64,000 bases of DNA from Haloferula helveola (lineage in GTDB: Bacteria; Verrucomicrobiota; Verrucomicrobiia; Verrucomicrobiales; Akkermansiaceae). A program made the position numbers and the translations under genes. The stretch spans positions 4,340,001 through 4,404,000 of the forward strand of contig NZ_AP024702.1 of NCBI RefSeq assembly GCF_037076345.1, given 5' to 3'. Of the stretch, positions 36,814 to 45,546 are shown in pieces. Positions within the stretch are counted from its first letter, which is position 1; every line of letters starts with the position of its first letter. Under the pieces are notes generated by a model. The model ran no database searches and was not told the DNA's origin. It saw nothing but the letters and a program-made list of their open reading frames with translations.

Positions 36814-36910
36814 GGTCCGCCTGCGGCCCAGAGAAACGGCCCGCAGATCTGAAGATTCTCGCCGGTCAGTCGAGGCCAGGGTCCGCCTGCGGCCCAAAGA
36901 AAAGGCCCGC
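36814..36910. repeat. direct repeat of a 31-base unit in the terminator region
   Basis: The segment starting GGTCCGCCTGCGGCCCA at 36814-36844 recurs at 36880-36910 with a few differences in the middle. The second copy forms the left part of the terminator hairpin that follows. It looks like a local duplication, the first copy being a decayed terminator. Confidence 0.6.
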
Positions 36911-36927
36911 CGATGCGGCGGGCCTTT
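36899..36927 (-). terminator. intrinsic terminator of the ABC/DUF4340 operon
   Basis: AAAGGCCCGCC (36901-36911) pairs perfectly with GGCGGGCCTTT (36917-36927), and the minus strand continues into a T-rich tract (CTTTTCTTT). It begins five bases after the stop of the DUF4340 gene at 36932. Confidence 0.8.
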
Positions 36928-36931
36928 GGAA

Positions 36932-38341
36932 TCATTCGCCTTCGGGCGCTTCCGGAGTGTCGGACGTTTCCGGAGGAGCAGGCTGCTCCGGAGCTTCCGG
37001 CTTGTCGGGTTCCTCCTCGGTCGGGCGGGGAGGAATGGCGATCGGCGGGGTGACCGCCCGCGCCGGACGCCGCGGCGGTGTGGCGGTTCCGGGGCCGGGA
37101 GCTCCCGGGGCGATCGGGCCGAGTCCCATCGGAGGAGTGGTTGCTCCGGGTGCGCCGGTGGTTGCGGGGGGTGCGGACTTGATCAGTCCGACCCGGTCCT
37201 TGGCGAGCGCGTCCACGGTGAACTTGGTCACGCGATAGGTGCGGCCTTCGAGCTGCTTGGCGGTTTCGAGTTTCTCTTCGAGAGTCTTCTTCCGCGTGTC
37301 GAACGCCTCCTTCTTCTTCTTGGCGTCCTCCTCGGACTCGCCTTCCTCGGCCTTCCGTTGCTCCGGAATCTTGGCCGTTACGGTGACTCGCATCAGGTAG
37401 GACGTCTGGGGCTGCGCGTCCTCACCTTCGGTGGTCTCGCTCTTCTCGGGTCCGAAGGTGACGTTGTAGGTGAATCCTTCGAAGGTCTCGATCACCGCCT
37501 GACGGCGCTGTTCCTTGTCCCATGCCGCTTCAACCTCGGCGGCGGGAACGACGTCCTCGAAGCGGGCATAGGAGAAGAGGTTCTTGAGCGGATTGAGCGC
37601 GGTGGTGTCGAGCTGCTCGTTGTCCTTCTTGCCCTCGAGCAAGAAGTCGCCTTCCTCGTCGTCGCGGGTGATCTTCCATGCGACTTCGTCGACCTTGCCC
37701 GGCTGGCTGACTGCGATCGTCTGGATCTTCTCGACCTTGAGGAAATCCTCATCGAGCCACGCCGAAGGATCCGCGCTGAGGTTCGGGAAGAGCTCGCTGG
37801 TGACATAGATGCCCGACGGGTCGGAGTGGTTGCGGACGAAGCGGCCGGTCGATCCGCCGCCGCCGAACGGGCTCATCGGATCGGACGCGCTCTCGAGGTT
37901 CTTGCCGAAGGTCAACTGGGCGAGCTCGGTGCCGGCGTCGTTGCCCATCACGAGGTCGACGCCCTTCTCGGCATCGTCCTCGGCGCTCGGGTCCATGCCG
38001 AAGCGCGGGGCGAACTCGGGATCGGCCTCGATGCCCTGCGTCACTTCGACTTCGTCGATGGTGCGGAGCAGTTCGTTGATCGAGCTGGCGTTCGCGGGGT
38101 AGTTGTCACGCTCGGCGACCGTCCACTGACCGTCTTTCTTGGACAGGCTCACGGTTTCGTCTCCCTGCTTGATCACGATCGACGCGACTTCCGAGGGTTC
38201 GAAGTCGGCGAGCAGCGTTTCACCGCGGCTGCGTTCGGTGGCGCTCTGGTAGCCGTCGCTCTTGGTCGAGTTCACGGCGACCAGCGAGCCGACGAGCACG
38301 AGGGCGATGATCCAAAGGACAATGACTTGACGTTGGTTCAT
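36932..38341 (-). CDS. DUF4340-domain protein of the Gld-type ABC cluster
   Basis: 469 residues. One N-terminal transmembrane helix (VIVLWIIALVLVGSLVAV) anchors a periplasmic beta-rich region made of DUF4340-like repeats (VASIVIKQGDETVSLSKKDGQWTVAE, then further similar stretches). The C-terminal 90 residues are low-complexity Pro/Ala/Glu. DUF4340 proteins commonly sit next to GldG-family genes, as here: the GldG-like gene ends 24 bases upstream. It is probably an accessory part of the ABC complex; its molecular role is not known. Confidence 0.85.
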   Translation of the reverse strand: MNQRQVIVLWIIALVLVGSLVAVNSTKSDGYQSATERSRGETLLADFEPSEVASIVIKQGDETVSLSKKDGQWTVAERDNYPANASSINELLRTIDEVEVTQGIEADPEFAPRFGMDPSAEDDAEKGVDLVMGNDAGTELAQLTFGKNLESASDPMSPFGGGGSTGRFVRNHSDPSGIYVTSELFPNLSADPSAWLDEDFLKVEKIQTIAVSQPGKVDEVAWKITRDDEEGDFLLEGKKDNEQLDTTALNPLKNLFSYARFEDVVPAAEVEAAWDKEQRRQAVIETFEGFTYNVTFGPEKSETTEGEDAQPQTSYLMRVTVTAKIPEQRKAEEGESEEDAKKKKEAFDTRKKTLEEKLETAKQLEGRTYRVTKFTVDALAKDRVGLIKSAPPATTGAPGATTPPMGLGPIAPGAPGPGTATPPRRPARAVTPPIAIPPRPTEEEPDKPEAPEQPAPPETSDTPEAPEGE

Positions 38342-38365
38342 GGTCTTGAAGGTGGGATCTTGGTT

Positions 38366-40384
38366 TTAGCGGGCGCGGGTGCGGGCACGGCGGGTGGCGA
38401 AGAGCCCGAGGCCGACGAGGATGATGACCAGCGGGACGCCGGCGATGTTGTAGGTGATGATCCGGGCGGCAATGGCGTCCTTTTCGCGACGGAGGCCCTT
38501 TTCGAGCTCCCGGATCTGTTTGCGGGCATCGACCTCCTGCGACCGCAGCTTCTTGATCTCCTGCTCCTGTTCCGGAGTCAGGTAGAGCTCGGTGCCGCGG
38601 GTCTTCTGGGACTGCAGTTCGTTGAGGCGTTGCTGGGCCTCGTTCGCCTCGTCCTGGAATTCCTGGATCTTGGCTCCGACCTTCTGGTTGGCGTCGGCTT
38701 CCATTTCCCGGAACACGGTGAACGGCCGGCTGGTGGCCGCGCGGCTGCGCGATCCGATGAGGTGGGTCGACGAGGCGGCCTGGTCGATCACGTTGAAGAG
38801 CAGCGACGAGTTGCCGTTGATCGGCTGGGCAAGCTGGATGTTGCCGAGCCGCTGCACCTGGTAGGCGAAGTTGTCGTAGAAGGCGTCGACGTCCGAAATG
38901 AGGAAGACGTTGCCATTCTTCTCGGCCTTGGTCAGTGAGGTTGCCTTCGGCTCCTCGGGAGCGGCCTCCTCTTCGTTCGCATCCCCGTCGGTTGCTTCCG
39001 TAGCCGGGGTGGTGTCGGCGGCTTCAGCCGGGGCGGCATCGCCGTCCTGCTCTTCTTCGGCCTCACCGGCGGCTTCTTCCGTCTTCGCGGCGGGATCACC
39101 ATCCGGGAATGCGGTCTTGAACGAACCGTGGAGGTGAAGGACGAGGTCGTAGGTCTTGCCGTCCGGCCGGAAGGTGGTGACCAGCGACGGGTCGAGTCGC
39201 GAAGCCGGCATGTTGTCCACGAGTCCGGCTTCCGGCGATGCCTTGACCAAGGTGTCGATCGAAATGCCCGCGCCGCCGGTCTTGGTCATGCCTCCGGGAA
39301 GGAAGAGCGTCACGCTGGTGAGATCCTTGGTGATGATGCTGTCCTCTTGAGGCATTCCTTCCTGCGGGACGGTCAGCACGGCGAGTCCCGGGCGGTTGCC
39401 GTTCATCACCGTCTGGTAGCGGCCGTCGCCGACGACCTGGTTGGTCGCCATCTCGACGCCCCACGCCTTCATCAGGGTGGGGAGGCTCGAGGACGTCGGC
39501 GCTCCGGGCATGCCCATCATCGGGTTGCCGCCGCCGGTCATCTGCGCGGCGACGGAGAACGGATCGACGCAGGCGACCACCGTGCCGCCCTTGAGCAGAT
39601 ACTGGTCGATCGCGAATTCGGCCTCCGGGGTGATCTCGGCCGGGTGGATGAGGAGGACGAGCTTGTACTTGTCCGGATCGATCTCGCCCGGAGTCATGGT
39701 CAGGTCATCGACCTCGTAGGCTTGCTGGAGCTGGTTGTAGATGACCCATGGCTGGGGCGGGCGCTGGCCCGGCATGCCGGCAGGGCCGCCGGCCAGATCA
39801 AGGGCCGACATTAGGCCGATGACCGGCTTGCGGGTGGCGCTGACCTCCGCGATGGCGCGGGAGATCTCGTACTCGAGCATGGTCTCGTCCATCGCCAGGC
39901 GGCCGGTCTGGGGGCTGAGAAGCGGGATGGTCACGATGCGGTCGAGGCACGACACCGCCAGCCCGAAATAGAGGTTCTCGCCGTCGAAGGACGCGCCGGT
40001 TAGCCCGTCGAGGTTCGCCGAGTCCTCGGCGTCGGTGTCGGGTTCGGGGTTGAGGTCCTCGATCCGGAGCTTGTCGCCGGAGAGGTTCTCGTATTCCGCC
40101 AGCAGGTCGTCGAGACGCTGCATCTGGAGCTTGACCTCCTCCGACATGTAGCGCGAGCCACGGGATGCGTAGTAGCGGATCTCGACCGGTGCCGCGAGCT
40201 CCTCGAGGATGTTCTTGGTGCCGTCGGACAGCGTGTGGATCCGGTCCTCGGTGAGGTCGAGTGTCTTGTGGCCGATGCCGAGCGACGCGACGAGCATGTT
40301 GCCCGAGATGACGATGACGACCAGGGCGATGATCGCGAGGATCGCGCGGCCGGCCGGGTGGAGTTTGCTTCCTTCCTTGCTCAT
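38366..40384 (-). CDS. GldG-family ABC transporter auxiliary protein
   Basis: 672 residues. Transmembrane segments near 15-35 and near the C-terminus (NIAGVPLVIILVGLGLFA) flank a large periplasmic region with the GldG/ABC-auxiliary fold (TKNILEELAAPVEIRYYASRG, later KLVLLIHPAEITPEAEFAIDQYLLKGG). An acidic Ala-rich linker is at about 440-490 and a coiled coil at about 575-645 (EFQDEANEAQQRLNELQSQK). It is co-transcribed with the ATPase and permease genes. In Bacteroidetes GldAFG supports gliding and secretion; here the transported substrate is unknown. Confidence 0.88.
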   Translation of the reverse strand: MSKEGSKLHPAGRAILAIIALVVIVISGNMLVASLGIGHKTLDLTEDRIHTLSDGTKNILEELAAPVEIRYYASRGSRYMSEEVKLQMQRLDDLLAEYENLSGDKLRIEDLNPEPDTDAEDSANLDGLTGASFDGENLYFGLAVSCLDRIVTIPLLSPQTGRLAMDETMLEYEISRAIAEVSATRKPVIGLMSALDLAGGPAGMPGQRPPQPWVIYNQLQQAYEVDDLTMTPGEIDPDKYKLVLLIHPAEITPEAEFAIDQYLLKGGTVVACVDPFSVAAQMTGGGNPMMGMPGAPTSSSLPTLMKAWGVEMATNQVVGDGRYQTVMNGNRPGLAVLTVPQEGMPQEDSIITKDLTSVTLFLPGGMTKTGGAGISIDTLVKASPEAGLVDNMPASRLDPSLVTTFRPDGKTYDLVLHLHGSFKTAFPDGDPAAKTEEAAGEAEEEQDGDAAPAEAADTTPATEATDGDANEEEAAPEEPKATSLTKAEKNGNVFLISDVDAFYDNFAYQVQRLGNIQLAQPINGNSSLLFNVIDQAASSTHLIGSRSRAATSRPFTVFREMEADANQKVGAKIQEFQDEANEAQQRLNELQSQKTRGTELYLTPEQEQEIKKLRSQEVDARKQIRELEKGLRREKDAIAARIITYNIAGVPLVIILVGLGLFATRRARTRAR

Positions 40385-40417
40385 GAGATCAGGGTTGGGA
40401 ATGGGTGTTGAAAAGGG

Positions 40418-41152
40418 TTAGGAGCGCTTGGCGGAGAGGATGGCGCTGGTGCCGAGAAGCGACGCCACGATGATCGAGAAGAACCAGATGAAGTCCTGCA
40501 GGCGGAACGCGCCGCGGGCCAGCGAGAGGAAGTGCTCCCACACGCCGAGGGCGGTGATCGCGTCTTTCACCTCAGCGGGGAAGGTCTTCGAATACTGGCG
40601 GACGAAGGGGTCGAAGGTGGCGAACACCAGCCCGATGCAGATTGCCGACGAGACGATCAGGCAGACGACCTGGTCGCGGGTGAAGGCCGAGACCAGCAGG
40701 GTGATCGCGAGGAAGGTGCAGGCCAGCAGGAAGGCGCCGATGTAGCCCGAGAAGATCGCGAGGTTGTCGGGGCTTCCAAGCCAGTTGACGGTCAGCCAGA
40801 TCGGGAAGGTCAGTGCGATGGCCAGCAGCCAGACGGTTGCGGCCGCCTTGAACTTGCCGAGAATCACGGCCCACATCGAGATCGGGTAGGTGCCGAGAAG
40901 CTCGACCGTGCCGCTGCGGAGTTCCTCCGACCACAACCGCATGCCGACCGCGGGCACCAGCACCATCAGGACGAAGGGCAGGTAAAGGAAGAAGGAGTAG
41001 GTGAGGGACGCGTCGCCCGCTTCGATGAAGTTCCCGAGGGTGAAGGTGAACACCATCGAGAGCAGCAGGAAGATGACGATGATGGCGTAGGCGATCGGCT
41101 GCCCGAAGTAGCTCGAGAGCTCGCGTTTGTAGATGGTCCAGACGTCTTTCAT
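40418..41152 (-). CDS. ABC transporter permease, GldF-like
   Basis: 244 residues with about six membrane spans, starting MKDVWTIYKRELSSYFGQPIAY, the classic start of ABC-2 type permeases of this group. The segment MRLWSEELRSGTVELLGTYPI is a conserved cytoplasmic coupling helix. It lies 40 bases after the ATPase gene and 33 before the GldG-like gene. Together they form an inner-membrane ABC complex. Confidence 0.9.
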   Translation of the reverse strand: MKDVWTIYKRELSSYFGQPIAYAIIVIFLLLSMVFTFTLGNFIEAGDASLTYSFFLYLPFVLMVLVPAVGMRLWSEELRSGTVELLGTYPISMWAVILGKFKAAATVWLLAIALTFPIWLTVNWLGSPDNLAIFSGYIGAFLLACTFLAITLLVSAFTRDQVVCLIVSSAICIGLVFATFDPFVRQYSKTFPAEVKDAITALGVWEHFLSLARGAFRLQDFIWFFSIIVASLLGTSAILSAKRS

Positions 41153-41192
41153 GGGTGTCGGAAAATCGTGGATGGGAGATCGGGGGTGGCCG

Positions 41193-41942
41193 TCAGGCGG
41201 CTTCCTCTTCCTCGGGTGCCGGTTCGGTGTCGCGGGTGGTAACCTCGCGGAACAGGTCGGTCAGCGAGCCCGTGCCGGATTTCTCGATCAGTTCCTGCGG
41301 CGTGCCATCGACGACGATCTTGCCGCGGTCGACGATCACCGCGCGGGTGCAGGCGGCCTCGACCTCCTCAAGGATGTGAGTCGAAAAGAGGATCGCCTTG
41401 TTCTCGCCTAGCCGACGGATGAGCTGCCGGACCTCGTGCTTTTGGTTCGGGTCGAGGCCGTCGGTCGGCTCGTCGAGGATCAGCACCTCGGGATCGTGGA
41501 GCAGCGACTGGGCGAGGCAGGTGCGGTGGCGGTAGCCCTTCGACAGGGTATCGATCGACTGGCGGGCGACGCCCTGGAGGAAGCAGGTTTCGATGGCCTT
41601 CTCGACGGCCTCGCGTTTGGCGGCGCCGGAAAGGCCGCGGATTTCGGCACCGAAATTGAGGAATCCGGTGACGGTCATGTCGTTGTAGAGCGGTGCGGAC
41701 TCCGGGAGATAGCCGATGCGCTTCTTGGCCTCCGTGGGTTTCTGGATCACGGAAATGCCGCAGATCTTGATGCTGCCGCTGGTCGGCGGGAGGAACCCGG
41801 TGACCATGCGCATGGTGGTGGACTTGCCGGCTCCGTTCGGTCCGAGGAACCCGAGGACTTCGCCCTTCTTCACGGAGAAGCTGAGGTGGTCGACGGCGGT
41901 CTTGGATCCGAAGCGTTTGGTGAGGTTCTCGACTTCGATCAT
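41193..41942 (-). CDS. ABC transporter ATP-binding protein, GldA-like
   Basis: 249 residues from the ATG at 41942 (MIEVENLTKRFGSK); an ATG at 41978 would add 12 residues. It has Walker A GPNGAGKST, signature LSKGYRHR (the variant used by this ABC-2 subgroup), Walker B EVLILDEPTDGLD and the switch His in FSTHILEEVEAAC. First gene of the four-gene minus-strand cluster ATPase-permease-GldG-DUF4340. The acidic tail EPAPEEEEAA is unusual but harmless-looking. Confidence 0.93.
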   Translation of the reverse strand: MIEVENLTKRFGSKTAVDHLSFSVKKGEVLGFLGPNGAGKSTTMRMVTGFLPPTSGSIKICGISVIQKPTEAKKRIGYLPESAPLYNDMTVTGFLNFGAEIRGLSGAAKREAVEKAIETCFLQGVARQSIDTLSKGYRHRTCLAQSLLHDPEVLILDEPTDGLDPNQKHEVRQLIRRLGENKAILFSTHILEEVEAACTRAVIVDRGKIVVDGTPQELIEKSGTGSLTDLFREVTTRDTEPAPEEEEAA

Positions 41943-42109
41943 GGTGAAACTGGGTATGGACGGTGTCTTGACCGACATCGGCCAAGCGACGCGGCCTAAC
42001 GGCGCTGTTTGAAAAAAGCTGGAGGGTGATTTTTCAAGCGAAAATCGACGGGTGGAGCGGCATCAAGGCGGGTTTGGAGGGGCAGGGCAAGCATCAGGGC
42101 GCTTTGCGG

Positions 42110-42138
42110 TTGAGGCGGTGGCCCGGCTTGGCTAGGCA
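42110..42138 (+). promoter_or_regulatory. candidate promoter of phoH, implying a near-leaderless mRNA
   Basis: TTGAGG (42110-42115) and TAGGCA (42133-42138) are 17 bases apart. The -10-like box ends only seven bases before the ATG at 42146, so transcription would start at or next to the start codon. Similar boxes precede fabD and the YlbF-family gene. Confidence 0.35.
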
Positions 42139-42145
42139 TCCGCCG

Positions 42146-43111
42146 ATGATAGCGGACGAGATCGAGGTGAAACTGGAGTTCGAGACAGCTCCGTTTCTGC
42201 ATTCCCTTTTCGCCAACGACCCCCGCGAGCTGAAGCTGCTAGAGGAGCGCCTGCAGGTGCGGAGCGTGACTCGTGATGGCTGGATCCTGCTGGTAGGTCC
42301 GAAGGACGGGGTCGAGTCGGCGCAGAGGGTCTTCATGGATCTGGAGCAGGCGAAGCGCGGTGGAGCCGAGATCACGCCGCGCGATTTCCGGATGGCGGTC
42401 GAGGTCGCGGCGAGTGGCGGCGATACCGGCGTGAGCGAGCTCACCGAGGTCCGGTTGCTCGGGCGTCGCGGTCGCAAGCCTGTGGTGCCCAAGACGCCAC
42501 GCCAGCTGGAGTATCTTCGGGCGATTGAGGCCAACGATGTCTGCTTCGGTCTCGGACCGGCGGGCACCGGCAAGACCTACCTCGCGATGGCAATGGCGCT
42601 GGCGATGCTCAAGGAGAAGCGAATCCAACGAGTGGTGCTGACCCGCCCGGCGGTGGAAGCCGGCGAGGCGCTGGGTTTCCTGCCCGGTGACCTGCGGGAG
42701 AAGGTAGCGCCTTACCTGCGCCCGCTCTACGACGCGATCCACGACATGATCGGCACGGAAGAGGGGGAGCGGTATCTGGAGGACGGGACGATCGAGATCG
42801 CGCCGCTCGCTTTCATGCGGGGACGGACTTTGGCTCGGTCGTTCGTGATCCTCGACGAGGCCCAGAACACGACCAAGGAGCAGATGTTCATGGCGCTGAC
42901 CCGGCTCGGAGAGGAGTCGCGGATGGTGGTCACCGGAGATTCTTCGCAGGTGGACCTCAAGCCGAACATTCCGTCCGGACTCGCCGAGGCCGAGCGGGCG
43001 CTCGAAGACGTTGAGGGAATCGGCTTCGTGCGCTTTTCCGGCGAGGATGTCGTCCGTCATGCGGTGGTCGGCCGGATCATCGCCGCCTACCGGCGCTGGA
43101 GGGATTCCTGA
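42146..43111 (+). CDS. phoH: PhoH family ATPase
   Basis: 321 residues from the ATG at 42146 (MIADEIEVKLEFE); the frame is open 40 codons upstream but without family resemblance. Walker A GPAGTGKT is at 137-144, Walker B FVILDEAQN near 235, and the conserved MVVTGDSSQVDL follows. An N-terminal KH-like region precedes the ATPase domain. PhoH proteins are often next to the 7TM-HD phosphohydrolase and ybeY, exactly as here, and are tied to RNA metabolism. Normal family length. Confidence 0.95.
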   Translation: MIADEIEVKLEFETAPFLHSLFANDPRELKLLEERLQVRSVTRDGWILLVGPKDGVESAQRVFMDLEQAKRGGAEITPRDFRMAVEVAASGGDTGVSELTEVRLLGRRGRKPVVPKTPRQLEYLRAIEANDVCFGLGPAGTGKTYLAMAMALAMLKEKRIQRVVLTRPAVEAGEALGFLPGDLREKVAPYLRPLYDAIHDMIGTEEGERYLEDGTIEIAPLAFMRGRTLARSFVILDEAQNTTKEQMFMALTRLGEESRMVVTGDSSQVDLKPNIPSGLAEAERALEDVEGIGFVRFSGEDVVRHAVVGRIIAAYRRWRDS

Positions 43112-43140
43112 CCGGGTGCGTCAAAGTGACGCGCCTGCTG

Positions 43141-43159
43141 GTTTTGCCGATTGCAAAAC
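43141..43159 (+). terminator. hairpin downstream of phoH
   Basis: GTTTTGC (43141-43147) pairs with GCAAAAC (43153-43159) around a 5-base loop, 30 bases past the phoH stop. No clear T-tract follows, so read-through into the HD gene may be partial. Confidence 0.35.
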
Positions 43160-43189
43160 GGGGTCGGCTGCGGTAGCTACTCCCGCGTC

Positions 43190-43214
43190 GAGGGGCGTGT
43201 CACACACGCCCCTC
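43190..43214. repeat. intergenic hairpin repeat, family F
   Basis: GAGGGGCGTGT pairs perfectly with ACACGCCCCTC around a CAC loop (11-bp stem), in the 165-base gap before the HD phosphohydrolase gene. Same style as the other small palindromes in the window, but no second copy was found here. Confidence 0.55.
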
Positions 43215-43276
43215 CAGCGTATCAAGCACGTCCGCGCCGGCTGGCGCCTCTACCAGACAATCTCAGCCATTCGCCT

Positions 43277-45007
43277 GTGGGATTCATCGATGCATTCAAA
43301 CGCTGGCGCCTCGCCCGGAAGGGCATGTCTTCGGGCAAGAAGCGCCGCGTTCAAAACGACTCGTCCGTCTCCGTCTCGCTGGACCGCTCGCCTTGGGTCC
43401 GCTTCACGCTCTACCTGCTGTTCTGTGTCGCTGCGGCCGTATTGGTCCTGCGAACACTGGCTGCGGGTGACGAAGGATCGGGACCGCTGACCGGAGCGCT
43501 CTACGCGTTCTTCCTCGCGTTGAGCGCGGTGACGGTGGTCGAGCTCAACCACCCGACTGTGATCGAGCGCAACAGCCGGGTCATCCTGCTGTTGTTCGGG
43601 ATCTTGGGTCAGCTCGCACTGATCCGGGCCGTCGCGATCGTGGCGGGCCTCAATTCCTATGCTCCGGTTCTCGGACTGCTACTGACACCTTTCATCGTGG
43701 CTCCGATGATCCATGCGGTGCTGCTCGGCGGACGCGGGGGTGTCTTCTCGGCGGTCTATGTGTCACTGCTGGGGACGCTTCTGGTGCCCGACGCGGACAA
43801 GGCCCTGTTTCTCACGGTCAGCCTGCTCTGCGGTCTCGTAGCCGCCCTGACGCTGCGCAAGACCCGGCGTCGGGTGCAGTTGCTGCGTGCCGGTGTCTAT
43901 GCCGGCATCATGGCCTTGTTGCTCTCCATGATCTTCGGCCAGATCGAGTTCGGGAAGCTGGTGAACGGCGGCCGTCCGGAAGATTGGAAGCTGCTGGGTC
44001 AGGCGGTGGCCGCAGCGCTCGGCGTCAGCGTCGGAACCTCGCTTCTGGTGAGCGGATTCCTTCCGGTCCTCGAGGGGATGTTCAAGCTCACGACCGACAT
44101 CAGCTGGTTGGAACTGGGCGACCTGAACCACAAGTTGCTGCGGCGCATGCAGCTTGAGGCACCCGGGACCTTCCACCACAGCCTGGTGGTCGCGTCGCTG
44201 GCCGAGTCGGCCGCCGAGGCGGTGGGTGCGAATGCCGCGATGTGCCGCGTCTGCGCCTACTTCCACGACGTCGGCAAACTCAACAAGCCGGAGTATTTCA
44301 TCGAGAACCAGCACGAGGGCGGCGAGAACCCGCATGACTCGCTGACGCCGACGATGAGCGCGCTGATCATCATCGCCCACGTGAAGGACGGTGTGGACCT
44401 AGCGATCAAGCACCACCTCAACCCGCGGGTCATCGACGTGATCCGTGAGCACCACGGCGATTCCTTGGTGAGTTACTTCTACCGTCGCGCGCAGGAGCAG
44501 AAGCGGGCCGAGATCGACAAGGTCGAGAAGAAGCTCGAGAACCCGGAAGACCTGCCAAAGATCGATCAGAAGAATTTCCGCTACCCGGGGCCGACACCGC
44601 GGACGCGTGAAAGCGGGATCATCAGCTTGGCCGACGCCGTCGAGAGCGCGTCGCGCAGTCTGAAGAAGCCGACCCCGGCGAAGATCCGCGCGTTGGTTGA
44701 GGACATCGTTGAGACCCGGATCTGCGACGGCCAGCTCGACAACTGCGACCTGACCATCCGCGATCTCGCGGTCGTGAAGGACATGTTCTGCAAAACGTTG
44801 CGGAGCATGCTGCACAGCCGCATCGACTATCCGAAGGACGAGGAGAAGGGCCGCAAGTCCGACCTCGAACAACGGACGATGGGTGGCAAGAAGGCGGCGG
44901 AGGAGAAATCCGCCAAAGCCGAGGGCGCCAAGCCGCCGGCTCCGAAGCCGAAGGCGACCGCGACTCAGCCGGTCACTGGAGAGGCTGCCGAGTCCGCCCG
45001 GTCATGA
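43277..45007 (+). CDS. 7TM-HD phosphohydrolase (YqfF/PgpH-like)
   Basis: 576 residues from a GTG at 43277 (MGFIDAFKRWRLARKG); an ATG at 43325 is the alternative. It has a run of about seven membrane spans (residues 45-260) and then an HD domain: HHSLV (His300, 301), YFHDVGK (His330, Asp331) and a later REHHGD. In Firmicutes PgpH with this layout degrades cyclic di-AMP; that activity here is inferred. The C-terminus is Lys/Ala/Pro-rich. It sits between phoH and ybeY and overlaps ybeY by ATGA, the common phoH-yqfF-ybeY order. Confidence 0.9.
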   Translation: MGFIDAFKRWRLARKGMSSGKKRRVQNDSSVSVSLDRSPWVRFTLYLLFCVAAAVLVLRTLAAGDEGSGPLTGALYAFFLALSAVTVVELNHPTVIERNSRVILLLFGILGQLALIRAVAIVAGLNSYAPVLGLLLTPFIVAPMIHAVLLGGRGGVFSAVYVSLLGTLLVPDADKALFLTVSLLCGLVAALTLRKTRRRVQLLRAGVYAGIMALLLSMIFGQIEFGKLVNGGRPEDWKLLGQAVAAALGVSVGTSLLVSGFLPVLEGMFKLTTDISWLELGDLNHKLLRRMQLEAPGTFHHSLVVASLAESAAEAVGANAAMCRVCAYFHDVGKLNKPEYFIENQHEGGENPHDSLTPTMSALIIIAHVKDGVDLAIKHHLNPRVIDVIREHHGDSLVSYFYRRAQEQKRAEIDKVEKKLENPEDLPKIDQKNFRYPGPTPRTRESGIISLADAVESASRSLKKPTPAKIRALVEDIVETRICDGQLDNCDLTIRDLAVVKDMFCKTLRSMLHSRIDYPKDEEKGRKSDLEQRTMGGKKAAEEKSAKAEGAKPPAPKPKATATQPVTGEAAESARS

Positions 45008-45465
45008 AGCGTGAGGTGCTCGTCTGCGACCATCAGAGCCGGGTGGCGGTGCCGCCGGCCTGGCTGGTCGGAATGGAGCAGGCCGGTGTCGCTGCGGCCG
45101 ACCAGATCGTGAATCGCTTTCTCATCGATCCGCAGGCACCGCTGGCGGAGCTGGAGTGCGTCGAGGTCGCGCTGGTCGATGATTCCGAAAGCGACCGCGT
45201 GCATCGCGAGTTCATGGGGATCGAGGGCGCGACCGATGTAATCACCTTCGAGCACGGAGAGATCGTGATCGGTGTCGAGGTGGCGAAGCGCCAGGCGGGA
45301 GAGTATGACGAGCCGGAACTGCGTGAGCTGTTGCGGTATCTCGTGCACGGCCTGCTCCATCTCGCCGGTCACGAGGATGAAGCCGAGGCGGACCGGGCCG
45401 TGATGGAGGCGGCGCAGGAAGCGCTGGTCGCGGAGTTGTGGCCCCGGCTGAGCGATCCATCCTGA
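45004..45465 (+). CDS. ybeY: endoribonuclease YbeY (rRNA maturation)
   Basis: 153 residues, the usual YbeY size. The zinc-site segment reads HGLLHLAGHEDE, giving His, His and then Asp where many YbeY proteins have a third His; this Asp variant occurs in other phyla and probably still binds metal. The conserved GATDVITFEHGEIVIGVEVA strand region precedes it. YbeY processes 16S rRNA ends and supports ribosome quality control. The start overlaps the preceding stop (ATGA), so it is co-translated with the HD gene. Confidence 0.92.
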   Translation: MKREVLVCDHQSRVAVPPAWLVGMEQAGVAAADQIVNRFLIDPQAPLAELECVEVALVDDSESDRVHREFMGIEGATDVITFEHGEIVIGVEVAKRQAGEYDEPELRELLRYLVHGLLHLAGHEDEAEADRAVMEAAQEALVAELWPRLSDPS

Positions 45466-45506
45466 AGGAAACGCATCGGGCAAGGCTCTGACGACAGTTC
45501 CGGGGC

Positions 45507-45536
45507 TTGATCATCGCGCCGGGGCGTGGGTAGGAC
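45507..45536 (+). promoter_or_regulatory. candidate promoter of fabD
   Basis: TTGATC (45507-45512) and TAGGAC (45531-45536) are 18 bases apart, with the ATG at 45547, ten bases after the -10-like box. The layout matches the boxes before phoH and the YlbF-family gene. Confidence 0.35.
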
Positions 45537-45546
45537 GGGGCCGAGC

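Noticed and set aside
36695-38938. 747-codon plus-strand frame opposite the DUF4340 and GldG genes
   Set aside because: Spans the terminator and two real genes on the other strand; composition typical of a shadow frame.
43190-43276. Earlier in-frame ATG at 43151 as the start of the HD phosphohydrolase
   Set aside because: The extra residues are encoded partly by the intergenic hairpin repeat and do not resemble the family; GTG at 43277 fits better.
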